Assembly (NCBI GenBank): GCA_003339415.1
Contig: PDHQ01000109.1
Span: 1-64,000 of the forward strand
DNA length: 64,000 nucleotides
From: Ophiocordyceps camponoti-saundersi (nom. inval.)
Lineage: Eukaryota > Ascomycota > Sordariomycetes > Hypocreales > Ophiocordycipitaceae
Direction of reading: 5' to 3'
In this document: one piece after another, positions 22,424 through 34,520 of the stretch
Layout: every line of letters starts with the position of its first letter
Numbering within the stretch: the first letter of the stretch is position 1
Program-made: the position numbers and the translations under genes
The notes under the pieces: generated by a model
What the model saw: the letters and a program-made list of their open reading frames with translations, nothing else
What the model was told of the DNA's origin: nothing
Database searches by the model: none

Positions 22424-25400
22424 TTAAGAAGCATAGGCAAAGTTACTGCCTCTCGAGGTGAGCCAAAACTCTCGTACGATCTGATTAGTTACCCGAGAAC
22501 CTCTCAAGCTAAATACGCATGTTAGATTGCTATTTTTAGCCCCTCGCCGAGATCCAAGATCACTAACCTCACTATCTTTTTCACAAAGACGTTCTTCTGT
22601 TCCGGTGTGATTTGCTGGCTGGGAAAAGAGAAATGCTCCAGGCCGCACTGAAGCCATTCCTTCGCCATAGGATGGCGGACGATTAACTTCTTTAACGGCT
22701 CACTTAATTTATCTAACTCGCTTCTTGACGCGTTGCCCCCAATATTCCTTGCTAGACTTTGAGCCAGAAGAGGTCCCAGAGTTTGCATTGCTCGTCTCAT
22801 GGCTGGTTCGACATCGGGGTCATCACCCTTGAGGGCGACGAAAGCAGTCTTCAAACATCACGTAATGAGTCAGCGCCAGGAGTTTTCACTCACAAGGGTA
22901 TGACATACCCAGAAATCTGCTGCAGCGACTTTCGGTAGCGGCTCCCTTCCGTCGAGAACATTGATGGTGAACATTAAAAAGAACTCGGCCGCTTCGGCAG
23001 GCCGCAGGCCGAGAATCACCAGCGGATCTCTGGCCAGGATTCGTGAAGCGAACTCGATTCCATTTTGGGTCAGCTCTGGATCGCACTCAGGGTCTGTTAT
23101 CTGTATTTTAGACATTTCCCGTAACCGTCAAAGTCTAGAGGTGCGGTACTACCTGGAAGCTGCCGGAGCAGGCCGATAACCCACTGGAGCAGCGACGAGA
23201 AAATGGCTGCCCTGTCCGAAGAACCGTTGCAACGGATCGAGCTTATCAATGAACAGGCTGAGCTGACAAACAGTCCTCTTCTTCGTGTCTCTCCGCTGTT
23301 GCTCATCAAGAACTGCGCGACCAACTCGGGTCGGAAAGCGAAGGGCCCGGGATCGACTTCCGAAAAGCCGCAGCGGAATACACTGCATATCAGCTCCGTC
23401 ACTTCCGAACTGGTCGGAAATGCGCGTTGAAGTTGAAGAACAATGTTCATTATTTTTTCGTGCACACATGTTAGAGCGTCGCCAAATTTGCCCTGCTGAG
23501 CAGTGCTTTCCTCCAGATCAATTGTGACATCAGCAGGTGACTGATAGCCTCTTCCGACGCTCACGAGGCATTTGAGAGCTCGCAGGCCAGCGTGAGTGGC
23601 GGGATGTTCGTCAACAATAATCCTTGGACACCGCAAGCTCTTACAGTGGTGAAATGGTCTCGACTGTGATGATTCGGTAACTGTCTGGGCCAGGGTTACG
23701 TCGCTCTGAATGAACCCTAAAATTCGGGTACACACCTCATAACGGCGATCAGGATCGGGGATAGCTTGCGCGATGGCCGCGATTGCTCCCAATACTTTCT
23801 CATTAGAGACACAGTCTAGCCTAGTTTCCGCAATCCGTGCCGAATATTCGTTGAGAAATTCGTCAATCTGGGGGTAAAGATGTTGACGACAGGAGGAGCA
23901 GAGCAGTAAAATAGATTTGGACGCCGACGCCGCGGCGGACTGCTCGCCGAGCACAGCAAACAGAAAACGCAGGGTAGGACCGAGAAGTGTAGTGTTCCGC
24001 TCGAAATACTCGCTGTATTGTTCTATTAGGTAGAAGCACGTTTGTCGCGTCCGCAAGTCGATGTCCGGGTTCCTGGATGGGAGAATCGAGAATAACGGCG
24101 AGGAGAAGACGGAGGTTAGAGCCTCGTCGAATCGGCCGTCTCCCTTTCCACAATCTGCCAGGCCACCAAGGCAATATGCTGCAGCCTCTAGCGGAAGCCA
24201 TGATAGGCTTTGCAAGGTAGAAAGAATGACATCTTTCAAATCAACAATGAGTCCTGACCCCAGGACAGTGTATGCAGATTGTAAGAGATCTAGCACGTCC
24301 TTTCGTGCCTCATTGAAACCCACGCGGTCGCTGGAGTCCCATTGCTGGAATGCCTCGAGCGGGGGGTAGTGAATCTTGCGCCAGGCGTTCGACACTGCCT
24401 TGGAGACATGGGCTGTGGCTTGAGGTACCCACGAATGCGAGGCATCGTTTGCCCCGAAATGAATGACACCCGCCATCGCTTCTGTAAATGTCGACCAGAA
24501 TTCCACGGCGGATACGAAGATCTTATCCTCAGCCACAGGATATCCATCGGCATTGAGAAGGTCACTCAATGCGGACAAGAGTTGACAGCAGGAAATATCG
24601 TTACTCCGCATCAAAGCGTCTGTCCTCGCTTCGGCGAATGCCAATAGAAGCTGCCCAAATTGCAAGGATTCGAACTCGAAATCACCTTTAAGTAGCTTCT
24701 GGTAGCGCTCTTGAGCCCAGGAAGCCCCGAAGAGCTTAGTTAAGCTCTCATAATTTTCATCCGTGAGTAGCAACGGACAATTAGACAATATGTCTACCAG
24801 CAGTTCCGCAGACGCCTCGAACATGTCCTTGTCCGGAAGTGACAGAATGACGGCTCCGAACAGAGGTCGTAGGTAAAGGGTATCCTGAGTCAGCCCAGGT
24901 GACGTTCTTTGAGTGAAGGACACCCATGACTGGAAAGATCGAAGTCAACGAGAAGTCCCGCGAAATGCGAAGTTTGAGGGAATCTATACTTGGATACATC
25001 TCATGGAGTCGACAAAAGTGGTTGGCGCGAAGCTTCCAGAAGACAAGCACTTGGTCATAAGAGCCATGGCGTCTGGGATATTGCGCAGAACGGCGTCGTA
25101 TAAACATCTGTCGAATTATGTGAGCCTCATTCTGGTGTGGTCAATGGGTCGACTGGACAATGTCAAGAAAATGAGCTTGAACATACTTGTTTCCTGCAGT
25201 CAGATCGATCCTAGAAACGTCTTCCATGACACTAGTCACCACCCACACGATCGCTTGCAGACGTTTGGCGCAGAGACTATTCAAAGCAGTGGCAGTATCA
25301 TCAGCATCAAGTGTTACCTGAGGGTTAAGCGATCGGCTGGAAGCTAGACAAATGATGAGATGGCGAAGATAGCAGGGCCAAAGGCGGTGAAATTGGATGA

Positions 25401-25890
25401 AGTATGTGGCAATTGCGGATGAGATCTTCCTCGACACAAGTGGACTGTCTGCCTGCAGCAAGGATCGAATGTACCACCCGACTAGGCGAATGAGAAGCTC
25501 CGTTGCGTCGTTGTTGCTGAGGGTAGAGCTGCTCCAGCCTGAGTCAGACCATGGGCAAAGCTGGAGCTGCGCTGATGGAGTGCACCTCTCTTTGTTCAGT
25601 TTAATAATGACAGTCAGAGCGCCGAAAAATTGAACCTTTTCGTCAGGCCGTTGTAGAAGATCTTGAATCATGGCCCATGCCTGTGACGAGGATTGGAAGC
25701 GCGACAAAGATGCCTGTGCGTCGGCGATTATCTGCGGGGGGTTCGGTTGATACAGGCTGAGTATTAGCTCGGTGGAGGTTAGCCAGGTGTGGTGTTGAGG
25801 ATGTACTTTGAACAGACATTTTCGACCTGGTCGAGGCGCAAATGAAGGTGAGAGCCTTCCATAACGATCCGCTTCTCGGTATCTTCGCAT
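22424..25890 (-). CDS. karyopherin beta family nuclear transport receptor (Kap122/importin-13 type), six exons
   Basis: Predicted receptor carrying protein cargo through nuclear pores under control of Ran-GTP. Coding exons on the minus strand are 25890-25187, 25107-24990, 24929-23153, 23093-22909, 22848-22568 and 22508-22424. Together they give 3150 nt, 1050 codons including TAA, with no internal stop. All five introns are GT-AG (79, 60, 59, 60, 59 bp), and the reading phase closes at every junction. The importin-beta N-terminal domain begins near residue 40 (LILSLYQPNPPQ, then FFGALTVIIKL). The body is helical and HEAT-like; the C-terminus has IGGNASRSELDKL and ends REFWLTSRGSNFAYAS, features I recall from ascomycete Kap122-type proteins. 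About 1049 residues is normal for the family. Base composition and CA/TG content are ordinary, unlike all surrounding DNA. The first 35-40 residues are uncertain: a possible extra 59-bp intron (25826-25768) would move the start to 25862 and give about 1020 residues. Family certain in broad terms; Kap122 rather than another beta-karyopherin is probable. Confidence 0.88.
22509..22567 (-). other. intron 5 of karyopherin gene
   Basis: 59 bp, 5' GTTAGT, perfect CTAAC branch site, 3' TTTAG. Splicing forms an AGC codon and leads into the conserved last 27 residues. Confidence 0.85.
22849..22908 (-). other. intron 4 of karyopherin gene
   Basis: 60 bp, 5' GTATGT, branch-like CTGAC, 3' TGAAG. It falls directly after the Trp of ADFW and is phase 0. 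Confidence 0.85.
23094..23152 (-). other. intron 3 of karyopherin gene
   Basis: 59 bp, 5' GTAGTA and 3' AACAG. A competing upstream CAG (seven bases earlier) would shift the frame into a stop, so the downstream AG is chosen. The junction codon is GAC. Confidence 0.8.
24930..24989 (-). other. intron 2 of karyopherin gene
   Basis: 60 bp, 5' GTATAG, a TTGAC branch-like site and 3' TTCCAG. It interrupts between codons (phase 0), and the retained intron would stop translation at once (TAG within the 5' site). Confidence 0.85.
25108..25186 (-). other. intron 1 of karyopherin gene
   Basis: 79 bp, 5' GTATGT and 3' CGACAG. Splicing joins AA to A to restore a Lys codon and removes the in-frame TGA at 25143-25141. 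Confidence 0.85.
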
Positions 25891-26010
25891 CTCAGTCTGA
25901 TCCTGCCACCCTGGTGGAGCGAGATGTCCTAGTGGTGGAATCGCGGTTAGAGTCTTATCAGAATCTCAGAGGGATTCTGCCGGAATCAGAAAGTCACGTG
26001 GAACAAAGAG
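25891..26010 (-). promoter_or_regulatory. short non-RIP upstream region with CACGTG box
   Basis: Only about 115-120 bp of normal-composition DNA precede the longest start codon before RIP-type sequence begins. It contains the palindrome CACGTG at 25995-26000, a binding site for basic helix-loop-helix proteins in fungi. No TATA element can be trusted, because the DNA beyond is TA-rich throughout. Confidence 0.4.
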
Positions 26011-26390
26011 TAAGCGGAGTAATTAATATATATATATATAAGTATAAAGGTAAGTTTATATATATATATATAAACTCGAGCGCTTAACCTCTAGCCCTAA
26101 AGCTTAGGGGTCTTCCTTATATATATAAGAATAGCGAGCCTTAAAAAGAGACTTTTAATAATAAAAAAACTAATTTCTAAGCTAATAATAAATTAAGTAA
26201 GATTATTTTATTATAATTAAAATTTTTTAAAAAGTATATTTTAATATTAAAGTTTTCTTTTTAAGCTAAATAATTTTTATAATTACTAATAATAATATAA
26301 AATAAAATAATTTTTTAATATATTTTTATAAGTTTTTTATTACTAATATTAGAAAGCTTTTAAGAAAAAAAGATTTTATAAATAAAGTTA
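26011..26390. other. RIP-degraded DNA upstream of the gene
   Basis: It begins with TA runs (26021-26072), contains no CA or TG over its first stretch (checked to 26160), and has no repeat match that I can fix. It would have to hold any distal promoter of the karyopherin gene. Confidence 0.6.
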
Positions 26391-26860
26391 TTATAAAAGT
26401 CTTATATTTCTTAATATCTATAAAAAGCTAACTTTATTAATATAAAATAACTTAAAAAGTTTTAAAATATATATAATATATATACTTAAGGTTATAGTTT
26501 ATATATAGCCCGCGCCTATCCTACGCGCGGCGCTAACTAATTATATATACTTATATATACCCCGCGCCCGTTATACGCGCGGACTTAACTAAGTATTTTT
26601 ACGTAACTTAGCTATTTAAGCATAGCCCGAATCCCTTATATACCCTGCCGCCTTAGGAAAAAAGTATTTCTAGCTATAGTATATATATATATAAAGTATA
26701 AGTTAAAATACCCCTTATATAGAAAATTTTTCTTCCTTTTTTTTTCTTTTTCTCCTCGGGCTAGTTATATTATTTTTATTTTACTAAGTAAATTTTTCTC
26801 TAAGCTTTATATTTTATTATTTTACTATTATATTTTTATAATTTTTTTTATTATTATTAT
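26390..26860 (+). repeat. dispersed repeat R, copy 2
   Basis: It is the reverse complement of 165-640 and is shared with 33035-33297. It is less mutated than the others: GCCCGCGCC and TACGCGCGGCGC survive at 26508-26534 and CCCGCGCCCG at 26560-26570. Confidence 0.75.
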
Positions 26861-29800
26861 TTTCTAAGCTTTCTATAGCTATTTTTTTTATTATTATTTT
26901 TTAAGCTTTTTATATTTATAAAGTTATTATTTTATTATTTTAATATATTATTTAATTAGCTATAATTCTTATTTTATATAATAAGTAAATATATTATAAA
27001 AGGGGATTTAAATAATAAAAATATCGCTATATTATAAAAAGTAAAATATTTATATATTCCTTATATTTAAAATTTTTATAATAGCTATAATATTAATTAT
27101 TAATATAAATATAAAATAGCTTATAAGGTATATAAATAATAGCGAAAATAATATTTTTAAGAAAAATACCTTTTTACTATAAATATATACTTATAGTAGG
27201 CTATTTATAACTTATAAATAATAGTTAGGGAAAGATAAGCTATTATTTTACCTATTTGCCCTTATATTAAAAAAGTCCCTAGCTAGCGCGCTTAGCTTAT
27301 GCTAGAGTTTCTTACTTATATTAATTATTTATAAATTATATTAGCTACTATTTATATTATACCGCGCCTAATAACTAACTTTTACGCTCTTTTTATACTT
27401 AAGTAATAATAGTTTTCTATACTTATCCTTATTACTAATAATATAATTATTATACTTACTTTATATATTTTAACTTATAGTATATTTTTAATAATAATAT
27501 AATATTAGTAATAATAATAATAATAATAAAGCGCCCTTATTATTAGCTTTAACTTTTTCTCCTTATAATATAAAGCGTTCTTTTAATAATAAAAAGAATA
27601 ATAATAATAAATTCTTAAATAATAGTAAGATAAGTAAGCTATTTAAATTATAAATTACTAAGTAAATATTAATATATAGGAGTAAAAAAATAAAAAAAAA
27701 AATATCTTTTATTAAATAATTATAATACTAATTAGTTTATATAATATATTAAGCTTACTTATTATTATATAATATACCGCCTTTACTAACTTATATATAT
27801 TACTTAGCCCCTAATCGCTTAGCGCTTATATATAATATTTATTTTCTTTTTTTATTATATATTAGTAAAGTAAGTTTATATTAATATTTACGCGTAGCGC
27901 GCGCGGCCTAAAAGTAAGATAAGCAAAACTCCTACTATTAGCGTTATATTAAATATTCTCCTTACTTTAAAATATACCCTCCCTTACTTAGGAATATATC
28001 TATTATAAGTTAATACTAGCGCTAAGCTATAGCTAATATTATAATAATCTCTTAAGTTAATTAATTATAATAAAAGATTATAAGAAGAAAGCGGAGAAAA
28101 TAAATATTAGCTTAAAGCTAATATAAGGAGAGAGAAAAAGTAAGTAAATAAGGAATAAAGGGGAATAGGAGGTAAAAAAGTAATATTATATTTATATAAT
28201 AGAAAAAAAATATTATTTAAAAAAGATAATTAGCTATAAAAGGCGCTTAAATAAATATATAATTAAGTTTACTTAAGGCTATTATAAAAATATATATCCT
28301 TTTATATAAATTTAAAATAATTTAATATTATATAATATTTAAAGCTATTAAATAATTTTTAAGTTAAAATAATATAACTTTTTTATTTTATAATAATAAA
28401 TTAATAAAATATCCTACTTTATAATCGCTAATTTTTAGTATTCTTTATAATAAGGATTTCCTTAACTTTATATTTATTAAGAGATAAGTTATTATAAAAA
28501 AGATAAAAAAGGGGATCTAGCTAGGAGTTAGTAGGTAACTTAGATAATAAAAAGTTATTAATAATATACTTAATAAAGTTAATATAGAAAGTAAAGTAAA
28601 TATTAAGTAATATATTAAAAGTAATAGTAAGCGGCGTTAATATAGCTATTACCTTATACTTACTCTTAAGGTAATTAAGCTTTTAAGATAGATAGGTAAA
28701 TTATATATAAGTAAAGTTAAGCTATATAAAATCGTTAATTTAAAACTATTTTATAAATTAATAAGACTTATTTAAGAAGTCTTATTATTATTATTAAGCT
28801 TAAGCGATAAAAGCTTATATTAGTTTTATATTATTATAAAGGAAATAAGTAAACGCTATAGCTTAGCTTTTTAAGAAAAAGATAGGGGCAGCTACCTCCG
28901 CTAGCTAATTAAGAAAAATAATATTAAAATTATAAAGTAAGTAGTTAAAACTAATATTTATTATAAATAAGTCTTAATTATTTAAGGTAAGCTAATAAGT
29001 AAGTAAATAGCGTAGCTAATTAAATTATAAAAAGGAGATTATATAATAAAAAATAGCTTATATTTTTTAGTTTATATATTTTATATTATTATTAGTTTAA
29101 AGGTAATATATTATAAAAAATAGCTTATTAACTTTAGTAAAATAGTAAAAAGTAAATTAGAAATAGCTTATTTAATTAAAACCGCGATTAGAAATTAACT
29201 TATAAAGGAAGCTATAAAACCGCTATTAGTATTAAATAAAGCGCTTAATATATTACTTAATATTTATAGATATTATAGCTTTAAGCTAAATATATTTCGA
29301 TAAGCGATTTATAATAACTATTAGGAAATAAGGCTAGGATTTTAAAATAGCGGGTAGCTTAATTATAAAGTTTATAAAAAGAGTTATTTAAAACTATTTA
29401 GAAAAAGGTAATAGCTAAAATAACTTTTAATAGCGCTAATAATTAAGGTAATCTTTATAATAATAATAATTATAAATAAAATATATTATATTTATAAATA
29501 TACTATTTTAGTAAAATTTATATTAAAAAAATATAAAAGTAATATTCTTATTAAAATATTCTATTATAAGGGAATTATAAGTTTATTAGATAAATATAAT
29601 AGTTAAGAGTTTTTACTTAAAAACCTAAAAATAGCCTTAAAATTATAGTTATTTATAAGTAAAAATAAAATAATTTATAACTTATTTATAAATATTTACT
29701 TTTAGCGGAAATTTCTAAGCGCTTAACTAAACTACTTAGTAATATATATAATAAAAGGAATTAATATAAAAAGCTTTTAACTAAAAGTTTTATAAGGTCC

Positions 29801-32105
29801 TATTATAAAAAAGGGCCGGGGTATCTTAAATAAAAAATATAGCTATAAGGAACTAAGATAAAGCTAAGCTAAACTAAATTAATTATAACTTAAAAAAGTA
29901 AATAAATATAAGCTATATAATTTAACTAAAGCGCTCCTTTATCTCGCGGCGATCTTATTCTTACTAAGAGAGCGTATTAAGCTATAACGCTTATACGCTA
30001 AAATAATATTAAAAGCAGAAGTTAAAAAGGGTAAATATCTTAGCCTAACGCGCTTAATATTTTATTATAGCCTTAAGTATAGTAAAATACTTTAAAGCTT
30101 TATAATTTATAAAAATAAAAAATAGCTAAGTAATTTTATATAATTTAGTAAATTATATTTTAAGGTAAGAAATAATAGTAAGAAGTTTTTTATTATAAAT
30201 TATATAATTTTATTTTATAAATAAAAGTTTCTTAAAATAATATATAATAAGCTAAAAGATATAATTTAAGCTAAATTAAAAAAAGCACCTATTAACTACC
30301 TTACTAGAATAGTTAGCTTTAATAATAATATTATAGTTTAAATTTTATTAAGTAAAGATAAAAATAAAGATAAACGCGGACTTAAGCGTATTAAAAATAA
30401 GCTAATATTTATTAGTTTAATAGAAAAGCGCGCTATATTTTATAAGCTTAATTAAAAAAGCTATAAAGTTTAAGAAATAAAATATAAAATTATAATAAAA
30501 TTTAGTAAACTTAAGAAAACTATATATATTTTAAATATAAGTTAGCGCCTCCTATTTTAAAATTATAAAAACTTTAGTAAAATTTAGCTATATTTTTTAT
30601 TAGTATAAATAATAAACTTTAAATATTTAACTTTAAAAATAGTAAAGTTATACTTATTAAAGTTAAGGAAAAGCTTAGCTTAATAAAAATAAAAGTATAA
30701 TATATACCTTATGCTAATAATTAAAATAGGAACTTTTTAAATAAATAAAATTATTATTTAAATATATTATAATAAAACCCCTTAAGAAATCGTTAAAAGT
30801 AATATTAATATAATATTAGAATATAGTAAGCGTATTTATAAGGCTAAAAAAGTAGATAAAATATTAAAATAAACTAAACTAAGTATAAAAAGCTATAAGG
30901 TATTTTTTACCTTTTATAATATAAAGCTTATAAAAAGTAATATAAATATTAAGTTTTATAAACTAATATATACCTAAAAGGCTATAAAGCGTTTTCTTAA
31001 TAAGTAAAAAAGAATAATAATTTTACTTTATTATTTTATTTAAAGCGCGATAATTAATATAAAAGCGCTACCTACCTCTTAGCTTTTTTATAAGTAAGAT
31101 AAAAGCGGCTATAAATAATAAGCTAGCGCGGATTTATTTTTTATTTATTAAGTTAATAATCTATTTCCGAATTTTAAGGAGATACTTATAAGGTATATTA
31201 TAAAGTAAACTTTAAAGTAAAAAGAGTAAGGAATTATTAAGTTCCTAGCAAAGTTAGATATAGTAATTATAATTATCGCGGTAAGGGGGTAATATATTTA
31301 CTTTCTCCTTATTAAAAAGGTTAATAAAATCTAATATTTTAAAAAATAAGAAAAAGCTTATAATTAAGGTAAAGGTTATAATATATAAAATATAAAAGAT
31401 ATCTTATAAGCTAATAATAAGGAATTAATAATTAATATATTATTAAAATTTATAGCGGATAAAGGCTATAAAGATAAAGCTAAGGATAGCTATAATAAGG
31501 TAAATAATTTACTAAAATTTAAAATATAAGATAATTAATCTGCTAATAAAGTAAATTATAATTTCTCGCTTATTAAAATATAATAAGATATTATTACGCG
31601 TTATTTAAAATAAGCTAAAAATTAAGTTTTAAGTAAAGCTTAAGATTATATATATTATTATAAGTAATTACTAGCTATTAATATTAGCTATAAAATAAAT
31701 AAAGTAATAAATAAATAAATATAGCTTAAAATATACGCGCTATTAATAATATATTTATATAATAATATAAATTATTTATAAGTAAAAGAGGGGAATTTAC
31801 TCTAGCTAATAGCGCTATATAAAAAATTCGCTTATAATAGCGTAATAATTATAGCTACTATCCGCTTATATAATAATAAAAAAAGTAAAATTTATAAATA
31901 TAAAAAGAAAAAAGGGAAATAAGTTTATATTTTAATTAATATTTATAAAATAATTATTTAATATTTTATAAATAATATTACTATAAGAGTCCTCCCCTTA
32001 TAAGAAACTTAATATAAATAGGATTTATTTCCCTAATTTAAGGTAGGGTTCTCCTTCTTTTTTATAATATCTATAAAGCGGACTAAATAAGCTAATAAGA
32101 GAGGA
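26860..32105 (+). pseudogene. long RIP-degraded block with unassigned plus-strand frames
   Basis: No intact gene. Plus-strand frames (notably 29940-31140) stay protein-like for hundreds of bases, broken only by TAA and TAG, so this is former coding transposon sequence. The proteins look Lys- and Leu-rich, and I recognise no catalytic motif. TAA- and ATT-rich microsatellites occur at 27505-27530 and 26840-26900. Together with the R copies on both sides it could be one LTR-type element of about 6.9 kb, but I cannot confirm this. Confidence 0.4.
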
Positions 32106-32109
32106 TTAA

Positions 32110-33020
32110 GCTTATATTCGCGCGAGAAATAGCTAATACCGCTATAGCGGAGGTAGCGGCACTTAGCACGCTATTTTATAATCTTATTATTATTAGCCTT
32201 AGTTACCTAATAATAAGTCTTACCGCTATAGTTATTTTAGCCTTAAAAAGGGGGATTATTATATTTACTAAAATATAGCTAAGTGCTAGCCTAATATATA
32301 TTAGTTATTAGAGTATCTTAGGATAGCTTAAGAGTAAAGGGTAAAGGTATCTAGCTTTTATTTTTAAAGCGGAATAATTTAATATTTATAATAATAGCGC
32401 GGATCCTAATAATAGCGATAATATACTTAATTAAGGGAATATTATATTTTATATAATATTAGTAAAAGGCTAAGGTAAAGGTATAATAAAAGCGTATAAT
32501 TTTAATCTTATTAGCTTATTTAGTATTATTTATTAAAATAAGCTTAGCCTTAAAGTAAATAAGGAAATTAAAAAAAAACTTAAAAGCGCTTTAAGCGAGG
32601 TATTTAAGCTTTATTATAGCTATTTAGCGCTAATATAAGTTAGTAAATATAATATTAAAGTAACTTAGGAAATAGTTAAGGTTATACTTATACTTAGCAC
32701 CTTACTTAAAAAATAAAGCTATTTTAGCTTAAACTATAAAAAATAAGTATTAGTATAAAAATACTTATTAGTTATAAGCGGTACTAATAAAGGCTTAGTC
32801 CGCTTATAGCTTATAAGATATAAGGAAGCGCTATATTAGAAAAAGGTCCTTATTACTATAAAATAGTAAGCTAAAAGGTAGCGGCTTATAATAAGGTTAT
32901 AACTACTATTACTTAAGAAGCTATATAAATTAGTACTATTAGTATATAAGGCTTTAAAGCTCTACGATAATAGCTTACTATTTTAAAAGCTAAGCGATAA
33001 TAGCTTATTAAATATTAAAG
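32110..33020 (+). pseudogene. RIP-degraded unknown protein frame
   Basis: One plus frame stays readable for about 900 bp with stops only of the TAA and TAG type, at positions that would be Gln or Trp before RIP. The predicted protein is Leu/Lys-rich and partly coiled-coil-like in its second half (32560-33000), as transposon structural proteins often are. It ends where repeat R copy 3 begins. I do not recognise the family. Confidence 0.45.
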
Positions 33021-33034
33021 TTATCTATAATTAA

Positions 33035-33297
33035 AGTTATTCTATTATAAAAGTCTTAAATTTTTTAATATTTATAAAAAGCTAACTTTATTAATATAGA
33101 ATAACTTAAGAGGTTTTAAAGTATATATAATATATATTTTTAAGGTTATAGTTTATATATAGCTTACGTTTATCTTACGCGCGGCGCTAACTAATCGTAT
33201 ATACTTATATATACCCCGCGCCTATTATATACGCGGACTTAACTAAGCACCTTTATATAACTTAGCTATTTAGGCGCAGCCTAAATCCCTTATAGTT
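33035..33297 (+). repeat. dispersed repeat R, copy 3 (shorter)
   Basis: It matches the first part of copy 2 in the same orientation, 6.6 kb away. It stops at AATCCCTTATA, whereas copy 2 continues. A direct pair around 26.7-33.0 kb would fit LTRs, but the unequal ends leave this open. Confidence 0.65.
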
Positions 33298-33309
33298 ATA
33301 AAAGTTTTC

Positions 33310-34520
33310 TAATAAGTAATTATTAAAATAAGCTAAAATAAAGTTATAATTAAAGCTATTAAAAAGAGGAAAGAAAAGGGAGAGAATCTTCCTTTTTAAG
33401 CTAACTATATACCTTATAAGTTTATTAATTAATACGGGCGTCGACTCGCTTTAAAGTAGCGTAGATCAACTTAAGTATAGAGACGGACGTCTCCCCCCCC
33501 TCTCCCTCCGCCTCCTTTACCTCCTTTGCGACCTTAGTGCGGATACCCCCTAGGGCGTTCCTTACCTCGACTATATTCTTATAAGCATAGCTTTAGCTTA
33601 AATCCTAAATTAAGGCGAGATCCTCCTTAGCTATAGCTTATACCTCTCTAAACTTTTATTACTTATTATAACGCTTAGCTTATATAATATATAGCTTTAT
33701 AGCGTTATCTTTAAGTTAGGGATATATAAATATATAAGTAAAATTCGTCTAGGTATAAATAATATACGCGCGCGCGTTTGCGGCTATTAAATATTAGCTT
33801 AATCTTATTAATATACTGCCTAAACGGGGCGTAACTTATTTAGCTAATCTTAATAGCTAGCGTATAAATAGCGGACGCGGTCTTAAGTAAGCTTAGAAAC
33901 GTAATTATTATAAAGCGTAGCTTATTTATTACTAGTCTTTATATTATAATCGTAAGCTATTATTATTATAATAAGGGAAATTAAGGTTAATATTATTTAT
34001 AAAGGAAGGGGGCCTTATATTATATAAGCTATAGAATTTTATACCTTATAGTAGCTTACTTACTAATTATAAGGCGCTATAGTATATACTAGTATATACC
34101 TCTTTACTTTATAGCGGTATATACCTCCTTCCCTTACCGGGGTTCTAGCTTATATTTACCTTTCCGCGGCTAAGGTTCGCGGCCGCTTCTATCTTAATAA
34201 CCCCTAGACCCTAGCTCGATCTACCCTAGACCCGCCACTACGACCTAGCGGCCTAGCACGAGGCCCGCTATAGTACCCTCTCCCTACTTACTATTCTTGC
34301 CTTGCTAGCTACCGATTACTTAGTAAGGGGTTTTCCCCCGGGCCCGGCCCGGTTTTTCCCCTCTTCCTACCCTTTATATGCCTAGATACCTTATAGGTCC
34401 CTAAAGTAATATAATATATATATATATACCTTATATAATAACTAAGCGTTATTAAGAAAACTTAAATATAATCGCTACTAACCCCCTTATTTAGCTATTA
34501 TTAATTATAAGCTAATTTTT
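33310..34520 (+). repeat. repeat P, copy 1, split by an insertion
   Basis: 33330-33418 and 34423-34510 together are collinear with the uninterrupted stretch 36085-36280 (landmarks AAAGTTATAATTAAAGCTAT, TTTTTAAGCTAACTATATAC, ATAATAACTAAG). The copy at 36 kb is the empty site that proves the insertion described next. Confidence 0.75.
33419..34422. mobile_element. 1004-bp insertion with 13-bp target-site duplication
   Basis: The identical 13-mer TATATACCTTATA flanks it at 33406-33418 and 34423-34435, and the related locus at 36165 has it once. The interior is richer in G and C than the surroundings. On the minus strand a frame near 33600-33430 encodes a Lys/Glu-rich stretch (ALGGIRTKVAKEVKEAEGE) ending at TAA, resembling part of a structural protein. 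The plus-strand right end carries GGGGTTTTCCCCC and GGTTTTTCCCC near 34331-34361, like the LINE 3' end. The long duplication points to target-primed retroposition rather than a DNA transposon. Confidence 0.7.

Noticed and set aside
22961..24647. Plus-strand ORFs across the karyopherin gene (22961-23179, 23203-23430, 23285-23527, 24061-24369, 24342-24647)
   Set aside because: They lie opposite conserved karyopherin exons, overlap one another in different frames and encode no recognisable protein.
24913..26087. Plus-strand ORFs at 24913-25347, 25397-25633 and 25842-26087
   Set aside because: Antisense shadows of exons 1-3 and the promoter; the last runs into a TA repeat.
26390..33297. Definite LTR retrotransposon with R copies 2 and 3 as LTRs
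   Set aside because: The two copies end at different points, no target duplication or pol motif was found between them; kept only as a possibility.
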